In this document: piece after piece, positions 1 to 7,395 of the stretch | Layout: each line of letters begins with the position of its first letter | Position numbering within the stretch: position 1 is the stretch's first letter | Virus record (IMG/VR): IMGVR_UViG_3300031951_000168 | Location: 1 to 59,809 of that record | Reading direction: 5' to 3' (one strand) | Source: a virus | Length of the DNA stretch: 59,809 nucleotides | Made by a program: the position numbers and the translations under genes | The notes under the pieces: model-generated | Seen by the model: only the letters and a program-made list of their open reading frames with translations | Databases searched by the model: none | What the model was told of the DNA's origin: nothing

Positions 1-26
1 CTGAATACATTAATGGAAAAAGAGAA

Positions 27-134
27 ATGAACCTTACAATTGGTGATACTAGTACTTCAAACATTGTATTTAGTGATGGCAATGGAAACACATTTAAGAT
101 TTTTGCAAGGGAGAAAGGAGGTAACAATGAATGA
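27..134 (+). CDS. small hypothetical protein (35 aa)
   Basis: A short open frame starts at an ATG that overlaps the stop (TGA, 28-30) of a frame running in from the left edge, and ends eight bases into the next gene. This gene-packed overlap is typical of the region. The peptide begins MNLTIGDTST and contains FSDGNGNTFKIFA, a composition that looks protein-like, but no family is recognised. The next gene's Shine-Dalgarno sequence lies inside its last codons. It could be a real small early protein or just spacer. Confidence 0.4.
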   Translation: MNLTIGDTSTSNIVFSDGNGNTFKIFAREKGGNNE

Positions 135-534
135 TAAAATCAAACACCTATTAGCCACCGCTTATAAAACCGATTCAATAGAAAAAAACAAATGGCGTAT
201 TGAAAACCGAGAACAACGAAGAGAACAAAGAAAAAAAGAACTTAAAGAACTTATGGAAAAAGAAAAAACAATGAGCAACAATAAACAGAGTAGCGTAGAG
301 TGGTTGGTTGAACAAATCAAAAAAGACATCAATTTGAGATTGAGAGGATTTGATATTGACAAAGCACTTGAACAAGCCGAAGCAATGCGAAAGGATGAAA
401 TTAAAAATGCTCAAATGGATATGTTTATTCATCTTAATAATTTGCCTTATGGTTTAGAATATCTTGAAAAACGACAAAGTGCAGAAGATTTTTCACAACA
501 ATACTACAACGAAACCTACGGAGGTAACAAATGA
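127..534 (+). CDS. hypothetical early protein with NNKQ/EWL-type domain
   Basis: This 135-residue protein was given the start at 127 because a strong ribosome binding site (AGGAGGTAACA) sits just before it; the frame is open further upstream (ATG at 40) without such a site. Residues 1-48 are very basic and probably helical. From about residue 49 (MSNNKQSSVEWLVEQI) it resembles the start of the next gene (MTNNKQQTAVDWLIEQF), so the two genes look like tandem paralogues and this one has an extra N-terminal arm. An internal ATG at 271 could give the shorter form. The function is unknown. Its last four bases overlap the next gene. Confidence 0.7.
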   Translation: MNDKIKHLLATAYKTDSIEKNKWRIENREQRREQRKKELKELMEKEKTMSNNKQSSVEWLVEQIKKDINLRLRGFDIDKALEQAEAMRKDEIKNAQMDMFIHLNNLPYGLEYLEKRQSAEDFSQQYYNETYGGNK

Positions 535-836
535 CAAACAATAAACAACAGACGGCAGTTGATTGGTTGATTGAGCAATTCTACAACAACGAAGGAATGC
601 TAACTACAAAGAAATTACTAAAAGCCAAAGAAATTGAAAGTCGGCAATTGCAAGCGTATGCAGAATTTTGTGTTACATGTGATAGAAACAAATTGCCTTT
701 ACTAGATTTTGAAAGTTGGCTTAAATTACCAAGTAAAGAAGACTCTGCTGAAGCAGCTCTAGACGATTACAACAGAATGGAAGAAGAATGGGAGATGGAG
801 AACTACAATCAGATGAAGGAAGAGCAATCCGAGTAG
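531..836 (+). CDS. hypothetical early protein, paralogue of the preceding gene
   Basis: This 101-residue acidic protein begins MTNNKQQTAVDWLIEQF, a motif shared with the neighbour to its left, followed by a helical region with LTTKKLLKAKEIE. The start overlaps the previous stop (ATGA) and is preceded by GGAGGTAACA, nearly the same strong ribosome site as the preceding gene. The C-terminus is rich in Glu. Proteins with this N-terminal motif are, from general knowledge, frequent in phages of Bacteroidota, but their role is unknown to me. Confidence 0.75.
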   Translation: MTNNKQQTAVDWLIEQFYNNEGMLTTKKLLKAKEIESRQLQAYAEFCVTCDRNKLPLLDFESWLKLPSKEDSAEAALDDYNRMEEEWEMENYNQMKEEQSE

Positions 837-979
837 ATTTACAAGGCTTTACCCCAAGGCAATATGCTGTGCTAATCCTTCGTGACGAACTAAACTATTC
901 TTGGGCTAAGTGTGGAATCAAACTAAACATTACTCGCTATGCTGCTCGTGAGTTGTACAAAAGAGCAAAACTAAAATAA
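788..979 (+). CDS. small protein with possible helix-turn-helix
   Basis: This 63-residue protein has a start inside the end of the previous gene (49-base overlap). The core, GFTPRQYAVLILRDELNYSW followed by KCGIKLNITRYAARELYKRAK, reads like a compact helical DNA-binding unit: a helix, a turn, then a helix rich in Arg and Lys. I infer a small regulator, without a family match. The first 15 residues are in an alternative frame to the neighbour's acidic tail, so the real start could lie further in. Confidence 0.55.
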   Translation: MGDGELQSDEGRAIRVDLQGFTPRQYAVLILRDELNYSWAKCGIKLNITRYAARELYKRAKLK

Positions 980-986
980 CTAAACA

Positions 987-1034
987 ATGCAAAATAAAGT
1001 AGAACTATTGGGCTATTACGGATCAGATGAATAA
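987..1034 (+). pseudogene. truncated thyX 5' end (15-codon remnant)
   Basis: This frame encodes MQNKVELLGYYGSDE and then a stop. It closely matches the first residues of the intact thyX at 1668 (MKNKVELIGWYGDDT). The two DNA copies differ at roughly a third of positions, so it is not a recent exact duplication. It lies directly after the previous gene, where the thyX start would be expected, and an HNH endonuclease gene lies between it and the intact copy. It is best read as the left-over original start of thyX, cut off when the endonuclease gene entered. Confidence 0.8.
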
Positions 1035-1075
1035 TTATAAATATTCAACTGATTAATAATTCCAAAAAATTACAC

Positions 1076-1083
1076 TATCTTTG
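1076..1083 (+). promoter_or_regulatory. possible -7 promoter element (TATCTTTG)
   Basis: TATCTTTG fits the Bacteroidota -7 consensus TAnnTTTG and lies seven bases before the ATG of the HNH gene. No TTG is found at the usual 19-base spacing upstream. Transcription from here would give an almost leaderless mRNA. The element may have arrived with the endonuclease gene. Evidence is weak without the -33 half. Confidence 0.4.
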
Positions 1084-1090
1084 AAGCATT

Positions 1091-1678
1091 ATGAGATGGA
1101 CTAAAGATGAAGATCAAATTCTTCAAGAAAAATTTCAAACTGCTCAAAAAGATGAATTAATGTTGCTTCTACCTAACAGGTCTTGGGATTCTATACTAAA
1201 TAGAGGAAACCGAACCTTTAAGTTAAGTAGAAGCAACTTTAAGCATGGTTTTGCTGCTGGAAATACTTTTAGAAAAGATAAAACTCCTTGGAATAAAGGT
1301 ATTCCTTTTTTTGCATTAAGAGGTGAAAAAAATCCTAAATACAAAGGATATTCTTATATCACTAAAAGAGGATATCGTTATATTAAAGTTAGTGAAGACA
1401 CAGATACTTGGACTTCCTACCGACCTGAACATATTGCTGTCTTAGAGAACTTTTTAGGACGGAAAATAATTAGAACAAAAAATGGTAAAGGAGAAGGTGT
1501 ACATCACATTGACGGCAATAAATTAAATAACGAAATCGACAACTTACTTTTGTATTCCAATGAGAAAGAACATAGATTAATCCATAATCAATTAGAAAGT
1601 TTAACTTTTAAGTTAGTACAAAAAGGAATAATAAAATTTGACAAAATAACAAAAAAATATTACTACAATGAAAAATAA
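1091..1678 (+). CDS. HNH homing endonuclease with N-terminal SANT/Myb-like domain
   Basis: This 195-residue protein probably cuts DNA at a site in thyX and so spreads its own gene. Residues 1-50 (WTKDEDQIL, LLPNRSWDSI) resemble a SANT/Myb-like DNA-binding unit. The middle (GNTFRKDKTPWNKG) resembles a NUMOD3-type nuclease-associated motif. Residues about 135-165 hold the HNH_3-type core (GVHHIDGNKLNNEIDNLLL, then HRLIH). The gene sits between a 15-codon remnant of the thyX start and the intact thyX, and its end overlaps the new thyX start by 11 bases (ATGAAAAATAA). This places it as a free-standing mobile gene rather than an intron. The family call is strong; the target site is inferred. Confidence 0.9.
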   Translation: MRWTKDEDQILQEKFQTAQKDELMLLLPNRSWDSILNRGNRTFKLSRSNFKHGFAAGNTFRKDKTPWNKGIPFFALRGEKNPKYKGYSYITKRGYRYIKVSEDTDTWTSYRPEHIAVLENFLGRKIIRTKNGKGEGVHHIDGNKLNNEIDNLLLYSNEKEHRLIHNQLESLTFKLVQKGIIKFDKITKKYYYNEK

Positions 1679-2285
1679 AGTTGAATTAATAGGTTGGTAT
1701 GGAGACGATACCACAATCGCTTTATCTGCTTGGACATCAACCAGCAGAGAATTAACAGTAGAGAAGAAAGCACGTATACCAGCACTCATTAAGATGTTAT
1801 GGTCTGAAGGACACGAAACTCCGTTTGAGAAAGCTAACGTACACTTCTTGGTAACTTGTGATATTGCCTCACACATCCACCTACTTAAGCACCGCATCGC
1901 TTCTATTAATGCTGAATCAGCCAGATACAAGGAGTTAAAAGAGGACAAGTACTACATGCCAGAAGATTGGCCTGCTGATTGGCTTAAAGAACTAGAAAAG
2001 TTTACTGCGGATAGCAACTATCTTTATCACGAGTCCCTAGAAGCGTTAACACCTATTCTAGGTCGCAAGAGGGCCAAGGAGAGTGCTAGATTCTTCAAGA
2101 CTTACAACTCACAGATTACCGCTGACGTACAGTTCAACATGCGTTCCTTTGCAAACTTTCTCAAACTTAGAGCCTCAGAGCACGCACAAGTTGAAATACG
2201 GGACATTGCATGGGAAATGTTTAGGTTGGTAGATACAATCGAAGGAGATCCATTCAGACACACTTTGGAGATGATTAAACCTTGA
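1668..2285 (+). CDS. thyX: flavin-dependent thymidylate synthase
   Basis: This 205-residue enzyme makes dTMP from dUMP using FAD, NADPH and methylene-tetrahydrofolate. It shows the ThyX signature KHRIASINAESARY (residues 74-87); the first position is Lys where most members have Arg (RHR-x7-S). HETPFE (49-54) is also typical. The length is normal for the family. Translation starts inside the end of the HNH gene, so it is probably coupled to it. With the dCMP deaminase further right it would supply thymidine nucleotides for phage replication. The first 15 codons are duplicated before the HNH gene. Confidence 0.95.
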   Translation: MKNKVELIGWYGDDTTIALSAWTSTSRELTVEKKARIPALIKMLWSEGHETPFEKANVHFLVTCDIASHIHLLKHRIASINAESARYKELKEDKYYMPEDWPADWLKELEKFTADSNYLYHESLEALTPILGRKRAKESARFFKTYNSQITADVQFNMRSFANFLKLRASEHAQVEIRDIAWEMFRLVDTIEGDPFRHTLEMIKP

Positions 2286-2300
2286 TGTATATTCGAGGCT

Positions 2301-2534
2301 ATGAATCTAGAGGTGTATACATTTAGCTGTCTTCTTAAAGAATATGATGAGGATTACGAGGCACTAACATATCAAGAACAGTATGAGGCTATCCAAAACT
2401 ACTATAAAGAGTACTGTAAATCTAAAGAAGCTAAAAGTAGTTCAGACTTAACTGTAGGTATGATTACTTATTTAGAAAACAAGTATTCTAGTGGAGATAT
2501 GTATGACTCGTTTGACTTAGAAGAAGATGATTAG
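2301..2534 (+). CDS. hypothetical acidic protein (77 aa)
   Basis: A 77-residue acidic protein begins MNLEVYTFSCLLKEYDEDYE and ends in a Glu/Asp-rich tail (SFDLEEDD). It contains many Tyr residues and no recognisable motif. It lies 15 bases after thyX. TATATTCG at 2288-2295, with TTTG 20 bases upstream, is one base off the host promoter pattern and could drive it, but this is weak. The function is unknown. Confidence 0.6.
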   Translation: MNLEVYTFSCLLKEYDEDYEALTYQEQYEAIQNYYKEYCKSKEAKSSSDLTVGMITYLENKYSSGDMYDSFDLEEDD

Positions 2535-2589
2535 TGTATAACTATTTGGATTATACTCGATTATTTATTAACTTGCAATATTAATAATC

Positions 2590-2784
2590 ATGTTTTATAA
2601 GAAGCCAACCAACAAGTATAGAGAAACTACTTACGAGAGAGAAGACCGCAAGTACTATCAAAATGCTTGTCCTGTGTGTGGTAAACGATTAAGTAAGGAA
2701 AGGCCTGTTTGTTTTGCTTGTCCTATACATCCACTGGAGTACTACGAAAGGAAACAGAAAGAACGTGAAGACAATCAAATCTGA
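2590..2784 (+). CDS. small zinc-finger protein
   Basis: This 64-residue basic protein has two Cys pairs, CPVCGKRL (about residues 28-35) and CFACPIHP (about 43-50), spaced like a compact zinc ribbon. The flanks are rich in Lys, Arg, Glu and Tyr. It could bind nucleic acid or a protein partner; no named family is recognised. The leader is AT-rich with no Shine-Dalgarno sequence. Its stop overlaps the next start (TGATG). Confidence 0.65.
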   Translation: MFYKKPTNKYRETTYEREDRKYYQNACPVCGKRLSKERPVCFACPIHPLEYYERKQKEREDNQI

Positions 2785-2963
2785 TGAGCAAAGTAAAAGA
2801 CATAAAGAGTATGCAAAGAATTAAGTCAATGCAGGAGAAAATGACTCCGCAGTTCATAGACTATTGCAACGTAAATAACATAAATTTGCAGCAATGGTAT
2901 CGTTGGCAACTTCACTTGATTTGGCAACGTAGAAAAGATGGTAGAACCTTAAAGAAGAGTTAA
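2784..2963 (+). CDS. small basic hypothetical protein (59 aa)
   Basis: This short gene starts on the last base of the preceding stop (TGATG at 2782-2786) and ends five bases before the next gene. The product begins MSKVKDIKSMQRIKSMQEKM and ends in RRKDGRTLKKS. It is basic, with WYRWQLHLIW in the middle. Tight coupling on both sides and a clean frame support a real gene. The function is unknown; nucleic-acid binding is possible from charge alone. Confidence 0.6.
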   Translation: MSKVKDIKSMQRIKSMQEKMTPQFIDYCNVNNINLQQWYRWQLHLIWQRRKDGRTLKKS

Positions 2964-2968
2964 AAGTT

Positions 2969-3220
2969 ATGGTAAACACAGAGATGTATAAGATTCATTA
3001 CATGGCAGGACAAGGTAAAGTAGAAGTAATCAGTGTATTACAAAAGAATGGTCAAGATTGGGCTTTAGTTAAAGACCCAAACTTAGAAGAGGCTTTAGTG
3101 AGCAAGTTTCTACAGAAAGACCACTACAACAAACACAATAACAATATGGGTTATGGGCAAATTGTAGTTACTGATAGACTAACTTACATAACTGGAAGTT
3201 TTGAGATACACAACAAATAA
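2969..3220 (+). CDS. hypothetical protein (83 aa)
   Basis: An 83-residue soluble protein starts MVNTEMYKIHYMAGQGKVEV. It has alternating hydrophobic residues suggesting a small beta-rich fold (KVEVISVLQ, DWALVKD, GQIVVTDRLTYITG). No motif is recognised. It lies five bases after the previous small gene and 17 bases before the next, within a run of small early genes. Confidence 0.6.
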   Translation: MVNTEMYKIHYMAGQGKVEVISVLQKNGQDWALVKDPNLEEALVSKFLQKDHYNKHNNNMGYGQIVVTDRLTYITGSFEIHNK

Positions 3221-3237
3221 AAACTAACTAATCCCAT

Positions 3238-3549
3238 ATGGAAAACGAAGAAATGAAAATGAGTGAGGAGATGATGAATAAAGCTGTGGAAGCACAGGGT
3301 CAGAAAATCTACAAGATGTTTTTTGATATCATCAATCCTCAAATTACTGATGCAGTAACACAATTATCTCCTAATCTTGCTAAAGACCTAAGTAAAGCTT
3401 GTGCATTAGAGCACATCAAACCGTTTAAGAATCCCTTGGAGAATCTACCCAAAGAAAAGCTAGACGGCTTAAATGGTGCGGCCTTAGAAAGATTTGAGAT
3501 GGTAGTGAAGTTCTGGGAAGGTGTAAGCATCTACCTACACAATCTGTAG
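3238..3549 (+). CDS. hypothetical helical protein (103 aa)
   Basis: This 103-residue protein has a Glu/Met-rich start (MENEEMKMSEEMMNKAVEAQ) and looks mostly helical. No domain is recognised. It is the last gene before a strong intrinsic terminator (3576-3607), so it closes the first rightward transcription unit. Confidence 0.65.
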   Translation: MENEEMKMSEEMMNKAVEAQGQKIYKMFFDIINPQITDAVTQLSPNLAKDLSKACALEHIKPFKNPLENLPKEKLDGLNGAALERFEMVVKFWEGVSIYLHNL

Positions 3550-3575
3550 CCTACTAATTATTAACGATTACTTAC

Positions 3576-3607
3576 AAAGAGGACTCCAAAAGGGTCCTCT
3601 TTTTTCT
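3576..3607 (+). terminator. intrinsic terminator
   Basis: A nine-base-pair stem (AAAGAGGAC at 3576-3584 with GTCCTCTTT at 3594-3602) and a nine-base loop run into TTTTTTTC. It lies 27 bases after a stop and separates the small early genes from the next block. The following 80 bases before 3690 are A-rich, with no TAnnTTTG element. Confidence 0.9.
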
Positions 3608-3689
3608 TTCCCATTTCGACACAATTAACCCATAACAAAAGGAAAAGAAAACCAATTGTAAAACTTGACAAAACTTAAAGAAATTAACT

Positions 3690-5258
3690 ATGCCAGAGAT
3701 TGTAATTCACCCGACTAATGTAACGGTAGAAAGATCTATTAGTTACGACCGACTTCACTTTTCAGATGATTTAAAACAACGTCTTCTAGCTATTACGAGA
3801 TCCTCATTTATTGCTGAGATTCTGTGTGCAGTGCAAGAGTCTTGCGAAAGAGTTATCGCAGAGACCAACTCAAGCATGAACTACTTCGGAGTAAGTATTG
3901 ATGATCCTACTAAAGTATCTTACCTAACCTATGACCGTGTACACTCCTGCTACAGTAAGGGAGAGTCGCATAGGATTTGGAACGATAAAGACTTCCGCTA
4001 CCACAGTGGTGCAGGTAAGGTAATCAGAAAGCTGTTTGCTTCAATTCCAGTAAATCTATCACCTCCAGTTACTGAGTTTGATAGAAGGATTCACTATGTT
4101 ATCACTAACAACAAACCCGAACTTTTCGAAAGACACGTAACAAATCTATCAGACTTATTTACAGAAGCTGACTTTGATGCGTTTAACAGTCTATTTCGTA
4201 CAGAAGGTTTTAGACAAGGTGACACAGGAGAAGTAATCTATGTACGTGGTCATTGGATTGCAGAACTGTACCATGAGAAGAACTATGCATCTCTTTCAGG
4301 TACTTTGGGCAACTCATGTATGCGTTACGAAAGAACTAATAAGTACTTAGACATCTATGTAAAGAATACAAGCATCTGTAAACTTGCTGTTCTGCTAAAC
4401 AAAGAAGGTAAGGTACAAGGTCGTGCGTTGGTTTGGACAAAAGATGGAGTAGACTATTACGACCGTATCTACTACACTTCTGACTTAATCCAAGACAGGA
4501 TGAAAGCGTTCTTCTTAACTCAAGGTATTGAAACTTGTTATCCAGGTTATTCAAACTACAAGGAAATTAGGTTTGATGAGGATACAATGAATGCTGACTT
4601 TGATAAGCGTGTAATACTACTTCATGATTATTATCCTTACATGGACAGTTTGAAGTTTCTAGAAGAAAACCATTCGTTCATAAGTAATTATGATACTCAC
4701 TTAAGAGGTTCTGGATACTATATCTTAAATGATACTAGCGGTCAATACGAGGACGTGTCTTCAAATACCATAGAGTGTGCGCATTGTAGTCGTGAGGTTC
4801 AAGAAGATGACAGTAATTACGTAGACAATTCTAATGATGAGAATAACAACTGTAGCCTTTGTTGTGATTGTGCTGTGTATTCAGATTTCCACAACACCAA
4901 TATCACTAGAGAATATGCTGTGTATGTTGATTCTGTAGATAGCTGGGTAATAAGAGATTATGCTATTGCAGATTATGCAGGAGAATACATTGTACCTAGA
5001 GATGCAATAGTTTTAATTGATGGAAGATATGCAGATCATGATGATGGAAACCTAGAGCAGTATGTATCAGGTGAGTACTTTATCCTCAACCATAGTAATT
5101 ACGAGTATGTTGAATACAACCACGAATACTACAAAGTAGAAGATTGTGTGGAAACCAAAGACGGAGTTCTTGTACCTTCACAATATACTGCGGAGCATAA
5201 CGGAGAAGTATGGCTTCATTCAGACTTAAATGACCACTTAAACTTAAACTTAATTTAA
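3690..5258 (+). CDS. conserved phage protein with C-terminal zinc-finger region
   Basis: A 522-residue soluble protein. The middle (about residues 205-250) has LGNSCMRYE followed by LDIYVKN, KLAVLLN and GRALVW. I associate this pattern with large uncharacterised phage proteins and do not know a function for it. From about residue 363 there are Cys pairs (CAHCSREV, then CSLCCDC) that look like a treble-clef or ribbon-type zinc site, followed by a region rich in Tyr, Asp and Val with short repeats (YVDSVDSW, YAVYVD). It is first in the unit after a terminator and six bases before the peptidase gene. Confidence 0.7.
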   Translation: MPEIVIHPTNVTVERSISYDRLHFSDDLKQRLLAITRSSFIAEILCAVQESCERVIAETNSSMNYFGVSIDDPTKVSYLTYDRVHSCYSKGESHRIWNDKDFRYHSGAGKVIRKLFASIPVNLSPPVTEFDRRIHYVITNNKPELFERHVTNLSDLFTEADFDAFNSLFRTEGFRQGDTGEVIYVRGHWIAELYHEKNYASLSGTLGNSCMRYERTNKYLDIYVKNTSICKLAVLLNKEGKVQGRALVWTKDGVDYYDRIYYTSDLIQDRMKAFFLTQGIETCYPGYSNYKEIRFDEDTMNADFDKRVILLHDYYPYMDSLKFLEENHSFISNYDTHLRGSGYYILNDTSGQYEDVSSNTIECAHCSREVQEDDSNYVDNSNDENNNCSLCCDCAVYSDFHNTNITREYAVYVDSVDSWVIRDYAIADYAGEYIVPRDAIVLIDGRYADHDDGNLEQYVSGEYFILNHSNYEYVEYNHEYYKVEDCVETKDGVLVPSQYTAEHNGEVWLHSDLNDHLNLNLI

Positions 5259-5264
5259 AAAAAC

Positions 5265-6608
5265 ATGAGTAGAAAAAATAAACGCAATAGACTTAAGATA
5301 GTAAAAAGCGAACTCCCAAAGAAAGAAATGATAACAGTAGCGGGATTGACTCCTGTTCCCAAAATAGAGTTGGCCATTAAACCTGACTACACCAAGCTAA
5401 AGATGTTGCTAGATATGAGAACATATTCTAGTGGACCTCTACAAGATGTATTGATTGGCAAACTAGACGAGTACTTTACAAATCTAGGAGCCGTCACACA
5501 GAAAGACGCTTATGGTAACTTGTATGTAACTAAAGGTAACGCAGAGTTCTATCCATGTGTTGTAGGTCATACTGACATCAATCAACAAACTAGAAGTAAT
5601 GTTAAGGTTATTACTGAGTATCCTTGGATATTTGGCTTTGACCTAAACAAAGCAGAGCAATGTGGTATCGGTGCAGATGACAAAGTCGGTGTATACTTTG
5701 CAGTACACATGTTTGACTTGTTTGACAACATCAAGTTGTTCTTTCCAAAAGACGAAGAGATTGGCTTAATAGGTACTTACAAAGCAGATAAGAACTTCTT
5801 TGCAGATTGTAGCATGCTTGTTCAGTTGGACAGAAACTCTTACAAAAATGACCTTATCACTTACACAAATGGAATTACCGTTTGTAGTGACGAGTTTGTT
5901 ATGGCTGCTGGAGGAATCATGAACAAGTATGGTTATGCCAAGAACAACGGTAGCTGTACAGACATCGGTGGCTTAAAGAAGTATGACACTGTAAACTGTG
6001 TGGCTATGAACGTAAGTTGTGGTTACATTAACGAGCATGGTGATGACGAAGTAATCTCTATACCTCACTTTGAGAATGCAATTAACTTCGGTTATGAGTT
6101 ACTCAAAATGGGTGTGGATAAAGTATGGGAACACAAAGCAGAAATTCCTACTTACACTGGATATACTTATGGTACTTATGGCAGTTATGGAGGAAGAAAC
6201 TCTTGGTTAGATACTGATTATTCAGCATTTGGTGAAAACAACCCAGAATCCATTAAATGCATTACACCTACTGGTAACACATTATATCTAAATGCAAAGC
6301 ACAAATCACAAGATGCTTACATTACTGACATGTATGGACACCTACATAATCTTGGAGATAGAGAAATAGGTTTACAGCAACAACCTATGCATCTAGATGC
6401 AGAAGATGATGGATACGGTATCTTACATGATCAAAGCTATGTAGATGACTGTCTTTCTGATAGCATCTGTCCATGCTGCTATAGTGATGTGCAAATTGAC
6501 AATAGTTTATTGTTGTATGTAGATTGTGATTATTGTGGAAGTACTTGGAATAGACCAAATGATACTATCGAAAAACCTAAATCACTTACAACAAGAAAAC
6601 AATGGTAG
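5265..6608 (+). CDS. M20-like metallopeptidase with C-terminal zinc ribbon
   Basis: This 447-residue protein resembles peptidase T/M20 enzymes, which use two metal ions to cleave short peptides. Motifs appear in family order: GHTDIN (about 101), GADDKVG (about 137), DEEIG (about 164), LDRN (about 188) and PHFEN (about 267). These match the usual His, Asp, Glu-Glu, Asp and His ligands. After a Gly/Tyr-rich linker, residues about 400-430 hold CPCC and CDYCGSTW, a zinc ribbon not usual for these enzymes. A peptidase in the early genes is odd; the substrate is unknown, and it could instead be a related amidohydrolase. The stop overlaps the next gene by seven bases. Confidence 0.75.
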   Translation: MSRKNKRNRLKIVKSELPKKEMITVAGLTPVPKIELAIKPDYTKLKMLLDMRTYSSGPLQDVLIGKLDEYFTNLGAVTQKDAYGNLYVTKGNAEFYPCVVGHTDINQQTRSNVKVITEYPWIFGFDLNKAEQCGIGADDKVGVYFAVHMFDLFDNIKLFFPKDEEIGLIGTYKADKNFFADCSMLVQLDRNSYKNDLITYTNGITVCSDEFVMAAGGIMNKYGYAKNNGSCTDIGGLKKYDTVNCVAMNVSCGYINEHGDDEVISIPHFENAINFGYELLKMGVDKVWEHKAEIPTYTGYTYGTYGSYGGRNSWLDTDYSAFGENNPESIKCITPTGNTLYLNAKHKSQDAYITDMYGHLHNLGDREIGLQQQPMHLDAEDDGYGILHDQSYVDDCLSDSICPCCYSDVQIDNSLLLYVDCDYCGSTWNRPNDTIEKPKSLTTRKQW

Positions 6609-6886
6609 ATAAAAAAGATTTATCGTTTAATTGCTATGGAGAAAGTCTGGACACAAGTCCAGATTTTCTTTTGGCAAAAAGAGCCTACGAAGAGTCTCTA
6701 ATTGACTGGAATGAGGAGGAAAACTATTGTGGAAAAGACTTGCAAATTTCCGAACACATGCCTAATTTTGATACCCCACTAAAGGAAAATCTTCCTTTAA
6801 ATCAACCAACTAACAATGAAGAAGTCGTTTTACGAAGTAATGTGGAGTCTCTTGGAGAGAGAGGGAATCCTACAGAAATGGTTTGA
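6602..6886 (+). CDS. hypothetical acidic protein (94 aa)
   Basis: A 94-residue acidic protein begins MVDKKDLSFNCYGESLDTSP. Its start overlaps the peptidase stop and its last 71 bases overlap the next gene in another frame. The sequence looks disordered (Asn, Glu and Pro rich towards the end) and has no recognised motif. The long overlap makes the true end or the neighbour's true start uncertain. Confidence 0.5.
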   Translation: MVDKKDLSFNCYGESLDTSPDFLLAKRAYEESLIDWNEEENYCGKDLQISEHMPNFDTPLKENLPLNQPTNNEEVVLRSNVESLGERGNPTEMV

Positions 6887-7355
6887 CGAAGGTCTTCTTG
6901 TCACTAGTAAAAACACAACATTTTGGACACCAAAGGCTCTAGAAATCCTAGAGCTAGAGGAGTCCATAGGTGGTGTAAACTTAAGTGATAAGCCAGGACC
7001 TAAGGCAAGAGAAGTAGAAATCAATCTTGAAGAGATTGAGTTTGCAGGAAAGTTTGCTAGTAAGTTTAGCGCTAAGGCTATTGGTATAGCAGGTAAGGGT
7101 GGTAACATAAAAGCTGTGCGTAAGAAGCTACAAGAGTTCCACAAAGACTATGACTATACCGAAGAAGAGATTCTAGCAGCAGTTGACTTGTATCTTGACA
7201 ACCAAAAAAGAACTAACAGTATGGGCTTTGTACAAGAGGCTCATTACTTTATCAGTAAACTACAAGGCGGTGTCCAGGTAAGTAATTTATCCAAGTGGTG
7301 TGAAGAAGTTAGAAATGGTAACAACAAGCGTTACACAAGTCACACAATACTTTGA
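6816..7355 (+). CDS. conserved hypothetical phage protein (179 aa)
   Basis: A 179-residue protein. The first half (VMWSLLEREGILQKWFDEGL, ALEILELEESIGG) and second half (YTEEEILAAVDLYL, AHYFISKLQ, SNLSKWCEEV) are helical and resemble small phage proteins that accompany replicative helicases; no named family is certain. A second in-frame ATG at 6840 would shorten the overlap with the preceding gene. It sits 40 bases before the DnaB-like gene, separated by a T-rich stretch without a clear hairpin. A role in replication is inferred from position only. Confidence 0.6.
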   Translation: MKKSFYEVMWSLLEREGILQKWFDEGLLVTSKNTTFWTPKALEILELEESIGGVNLSDKPGPKAREVEINLEEIEFAGKFASKFSAKAIGIAGKGGNIKAVRKKLQEFHKDYDYTEEEILAAVDLYLDNQKRTNSMGFVQEAHYFISKLQGGVQVSNLSKWCEEVRNGNNKRYTSHTIL

Positions 7356-7395
7356 TTTTTTCTTTTTCCTACCACACCATTAAACATCCCTACGT

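Noticed and set aside
987-1700. Group I intron in thyX carrying the HNH gene
   Set aside because: The thyX start is present twice and the downstream copy is complete with its own ATG, so nothing would need splicing; no intron-like core was recognised.
6113-6121. Perfect DnaA box (TGTGGATAA)
   Set aside because: Only one was noticed, inside the peptidase gene; one such 9-mer in 60 kb on either strand is expected by chance about half the time.
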